From NCBI GenBank assembly GCA_030765685.1, contig JAVCCB010000093.1, positions 1 to 32,903 of the forward strand: a DNA stretch of 32,903 bases, given 5' to 3'. Positions 31,663 through 32,903 of this stretch are shown here, piece after piece. The DNA is from Candidatus Tantalella remota. Its GTDB lineage: Bacteria > Omnitrophota > Gorgyraeia > Tantalellales > Tantalellaceae. The notes under the pieces were generated by a model. It was not told the origin of the DNA and searched no databases. It saw only the letters and a list, made by a program, of their open reading frames with translations. Both the position numbers and the translations under genes were made by a program. Position 1 is the stretch's first letter, and each line of letters begins with the position of its first letter.

Positions 31663-32112
31663 TCACTCGAGGAATTTCTTCAGCTCTTTCATAAAGTGTG
31701 AGACATCTTTAAACCTGCGGTAAACCGAAGCGAACCGGACATAAGCCACTTCGTCCAGGTCATAAAGTTTTTCCATCACCATGTTCCCTATTAATGTGGA
31801 TTTTATCTCCGGATCCGCTTTTTTCTGGATCTCTCTTTCGATCTCTCCGACCAGCTGATCTATCTTATCCATACTTACCGGACGTTTCTCGCAGGCCTTT
31901 ATGATGCCGGCGCGGATCTTATCCCGGTCAAAACTTTTTCTGGCGCCATCACGCTTAACGACCATGAGAGGCGCTTTTTCGACATACTCATAGGTAGTGA
32001 ACCGCTTGGCACACTTAAGGCATTCTCTTCTCCGCCTTATACTCATGCCTTCACCGCTCATCCGTGAATCTATTACCTTGTCTTCAGTACTTTTACAGAA
32101 TGGACATTTCAT
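31663..32112 (-). CDS. nrdR: Transcriptional repressor NrdR
   Basis: NrdR senses ATP/dATP and represses ribonucleotide reductase genes through NrdR boxes. It is 149 aa, the family length. The zinc ribbon Cys are at 3, 6, 31 and 34 (CPFC and CLKC), followed by the [20 protein letters not shown] segment and an ATP-cone domain (about 49-139). Its start overlaps the dCMP deaminase stop by four bases (ATGA), so the two are translationally coupled, fitting a shared role in dNTP balance. Confidence 0.97.
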   Translation of the reverse strand: MKCPFCKSTEDKVIDSRMSGEGMSIRRRRECLKCAKRFTTYEYVEKAPLMVVKRDGARKSFDRDKIRAGIIKACEKRPVSMDKIDQLVGEIEREIQKKADPEIKSTLIGNMVMEKLYDLDEVAYVRFASVYRRFKDVSHFMKELKKFLE

Positions 32113-32594
32113 GCGCTCATCACCACCATTTCTATGCCTGCTTCTTCAAGAAATTTCACGGCCAATTCATCCGGATACTCGCCTTCTATTATGATCTTTT
32201 TTATCCCGACGTTTATTATCATCTTGGCGCATATGCTGCACGGCTGCGTTGTTATGTACAACATCCCGCCTTCCAGACTTATACCATGCCTGGCAGCCTG
32301 GAGGAACGCGTTCTGCTCGGCGTGAAGCGCCCGGCAAAGCTCATGCCTTTGTCCGGAAGGTACACCCAGCTCCTCCCGCAGACAACCGACCTTATCGCAA
32401 TGCGTTATACCCGAAGGCGCCCCGTTGTATCCGGTGGTAAGTATCTGTTTGTTCTTTACCACCACGGCGCCGACCTGCCTGCGCATACACGTAGACCTGG
32501 TCGAGACCAGCTTTGCGATACTAAGAAAATATTCGTCCCAACTGGGCCGCTCTATCGCTTTTTTGCTGTCCTCTGTTTTCTGGGCTTCGCTCAT
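32109..32594 (-). CDS. dCMP deaminase (ComEB-type)
   Basis: Deaminates dCMP to dUMP, feeding thymidylate synthesis. 161 aa. The catalytic zinc motif HAEQNA (91-96) with Glu93, and PCSIC (118-122) with Cys119 and Cys122, are complete. Cys36, Cys71 and His84 may form the second zinc site found in some dCMP deaminases. GGGGG lies just before the ATG. It sits between glyA and nrdR, all three linked to one-carbon and dNTP metabolism. Confidence 0.93.
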   Translation of the reverse strand: MSEAQKTEDSKKAIERPSWDEYFLSIAKLVSTRSTCMRRQVGAVVVKNKQILTTGYNGAPSGITHCDKVGCLREELGVPSGQRHELCRALHAEQNAFLQAARHGISLEGGMLYITTQPCSICAKMIINVGIKKIIIEGEYPDELAVKFLEEAGIEMVVMSA

Positions 32595-32627
32595 TTTTCC
32601 CCCTAGCTTATAGTCCCTTACACGCGT

Positions 32628-32903
32628 TTAGACCTCGAGACTTTCCATTTCATCTATCCAGTCCTTGTACAGAGGAAAGGCCTTCAGGAACTCCGTGACC
32701 TCTGCTCTTATGGTCTCCAGCTTCTTATCGTCTTCGCGGGCTTTTAACGCTTCATCCATAAATTCCGCGACCTTTGCCATCTCGCTTTCGCCCATTCCCC
32801 TGGTCGTGACCGCCGGCGTACCGATCCTTATCCCGCTTGTGACAAAAGGACTCTGCTCGTCGAAAGGTATCAGGTTTTTATTGACCGTTATCCCCGCCTT
32901 ATC
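32628..32903 (-). CDS. glyA: Serine hydroxymethyltransferase, C-terminal part (cut by window edge)
   Basis: The last 91 codons and the TAA stop (32628-32630) of a gene whose 5' end lies beyond position 32903. It contains [20 protein letters not shown] followed by [18 protein letters not shown], the hallmark C-terminal region of GlyA, which interconverts serine and glycine with tetrahydrofolate. The dCMP deaminase ATG is 33 bases downstream, so it is probably the same operon. Confidence 0.95.
   Translation of the reverse strand, partial: DKAGITVNKNLIPFDEQSPFVTSGIRIGTPAVTTRGMGESEMAKVAEFMDEALKAREDDKKLETIRAEVTEFLKAFPLYKDWIDEMESLEV

Overview
This 32.9-kb window is a dense, housekeeping-type stretch of a Gram-negative (diderm) bacterial chromosome of moderate GC. 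It carries lipopolysaccharide genes (lpxB, lpxC, lpxI, fabZ), outer-membrane assembly genes (bamA, skp/ompH, a PpiD/SurA-like foldase), ribosomal and replication genes, and a gene order that mixes Firmicutes-like synteny (ispE-spoVG-glmU-prs-ctc-pth) with an outer membrane. A long-form HisG, a split transketolase, a tiny mS38/COX24-type basic protein and a zinc-ribbon SpoVG fit a candidate-phylum lineage. My best guess is Omnitrophota (OP3) or a relative. That is inference from gene content, not a database result.

Layout. (1) 1-360: repeat DNA, a terminator hairpin and tRNA-Lys(UUU). (2) 358-3497, minus: rpsB-tsf-pyrH-frr, with a clear promoter upstream of rpsB. A palindromic element lies between tsf and pyrH and is flanked by two copies of the pyrH 5' end. 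(3) 3721-5553, minus: MsbA-like ABC exporter. (4) 5775-8051, plus: Gfo/Idh oxidoreductase and lpxB, convergent with lpxI. (5) 8046-29327: about 21 kb read entirely from the minus strand. In transcription order: hisG, a 31-residue mS38-like protein, a TPR protein, transketolase N-half, FtsH-like protease, lipoprotein, transketolase C-half, ispE, spoVG, tRNA-Gln(UUG), glmU, prs, rplY/ctc, pth, rpsF, ssb, rpsR, rplI, dnaB, bamA, skp, lpxC, fabZ, lpxI. (6) 29612-31655, plus: class II aldolase and a PpiD/SurA-like foldase. (7) 31663-32903, minus: 3' end of glyA, dCMP deaminase, nrdR.

How the genes work together. GlmU makes UDP-GlcNAc. LpxC, LpxI and LpxB use that line of intermediates to build lipid A, FabZ supplies acyl chains, an MsbA-like exporter probably flips the product, and BamA, Skp and the PpiD-like protein assemble the outer membrane. 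The transketolase halves and Prs feed pentose phosphates to nucleotide and histidine synthesis (HisG uses PRPP). RpsB, EF-Ts, RRF, L25, Pth, S6, S18 and L9 serve translation.

The most unusual content is between the genes. Several families of inverted repeats keep the same frame while the paired stem sequence differs from copy to copy. Three intergenic gaps between codirectional genes (6722-6905, 15859-15939, 23054-23121) hold inverted arrays of 7-bp tandem units, each locus with its own heptamer. Some elements supply the stop codon of the upstream gene. I saw no CRISPR array, prophage, transposase or obvious defence system.
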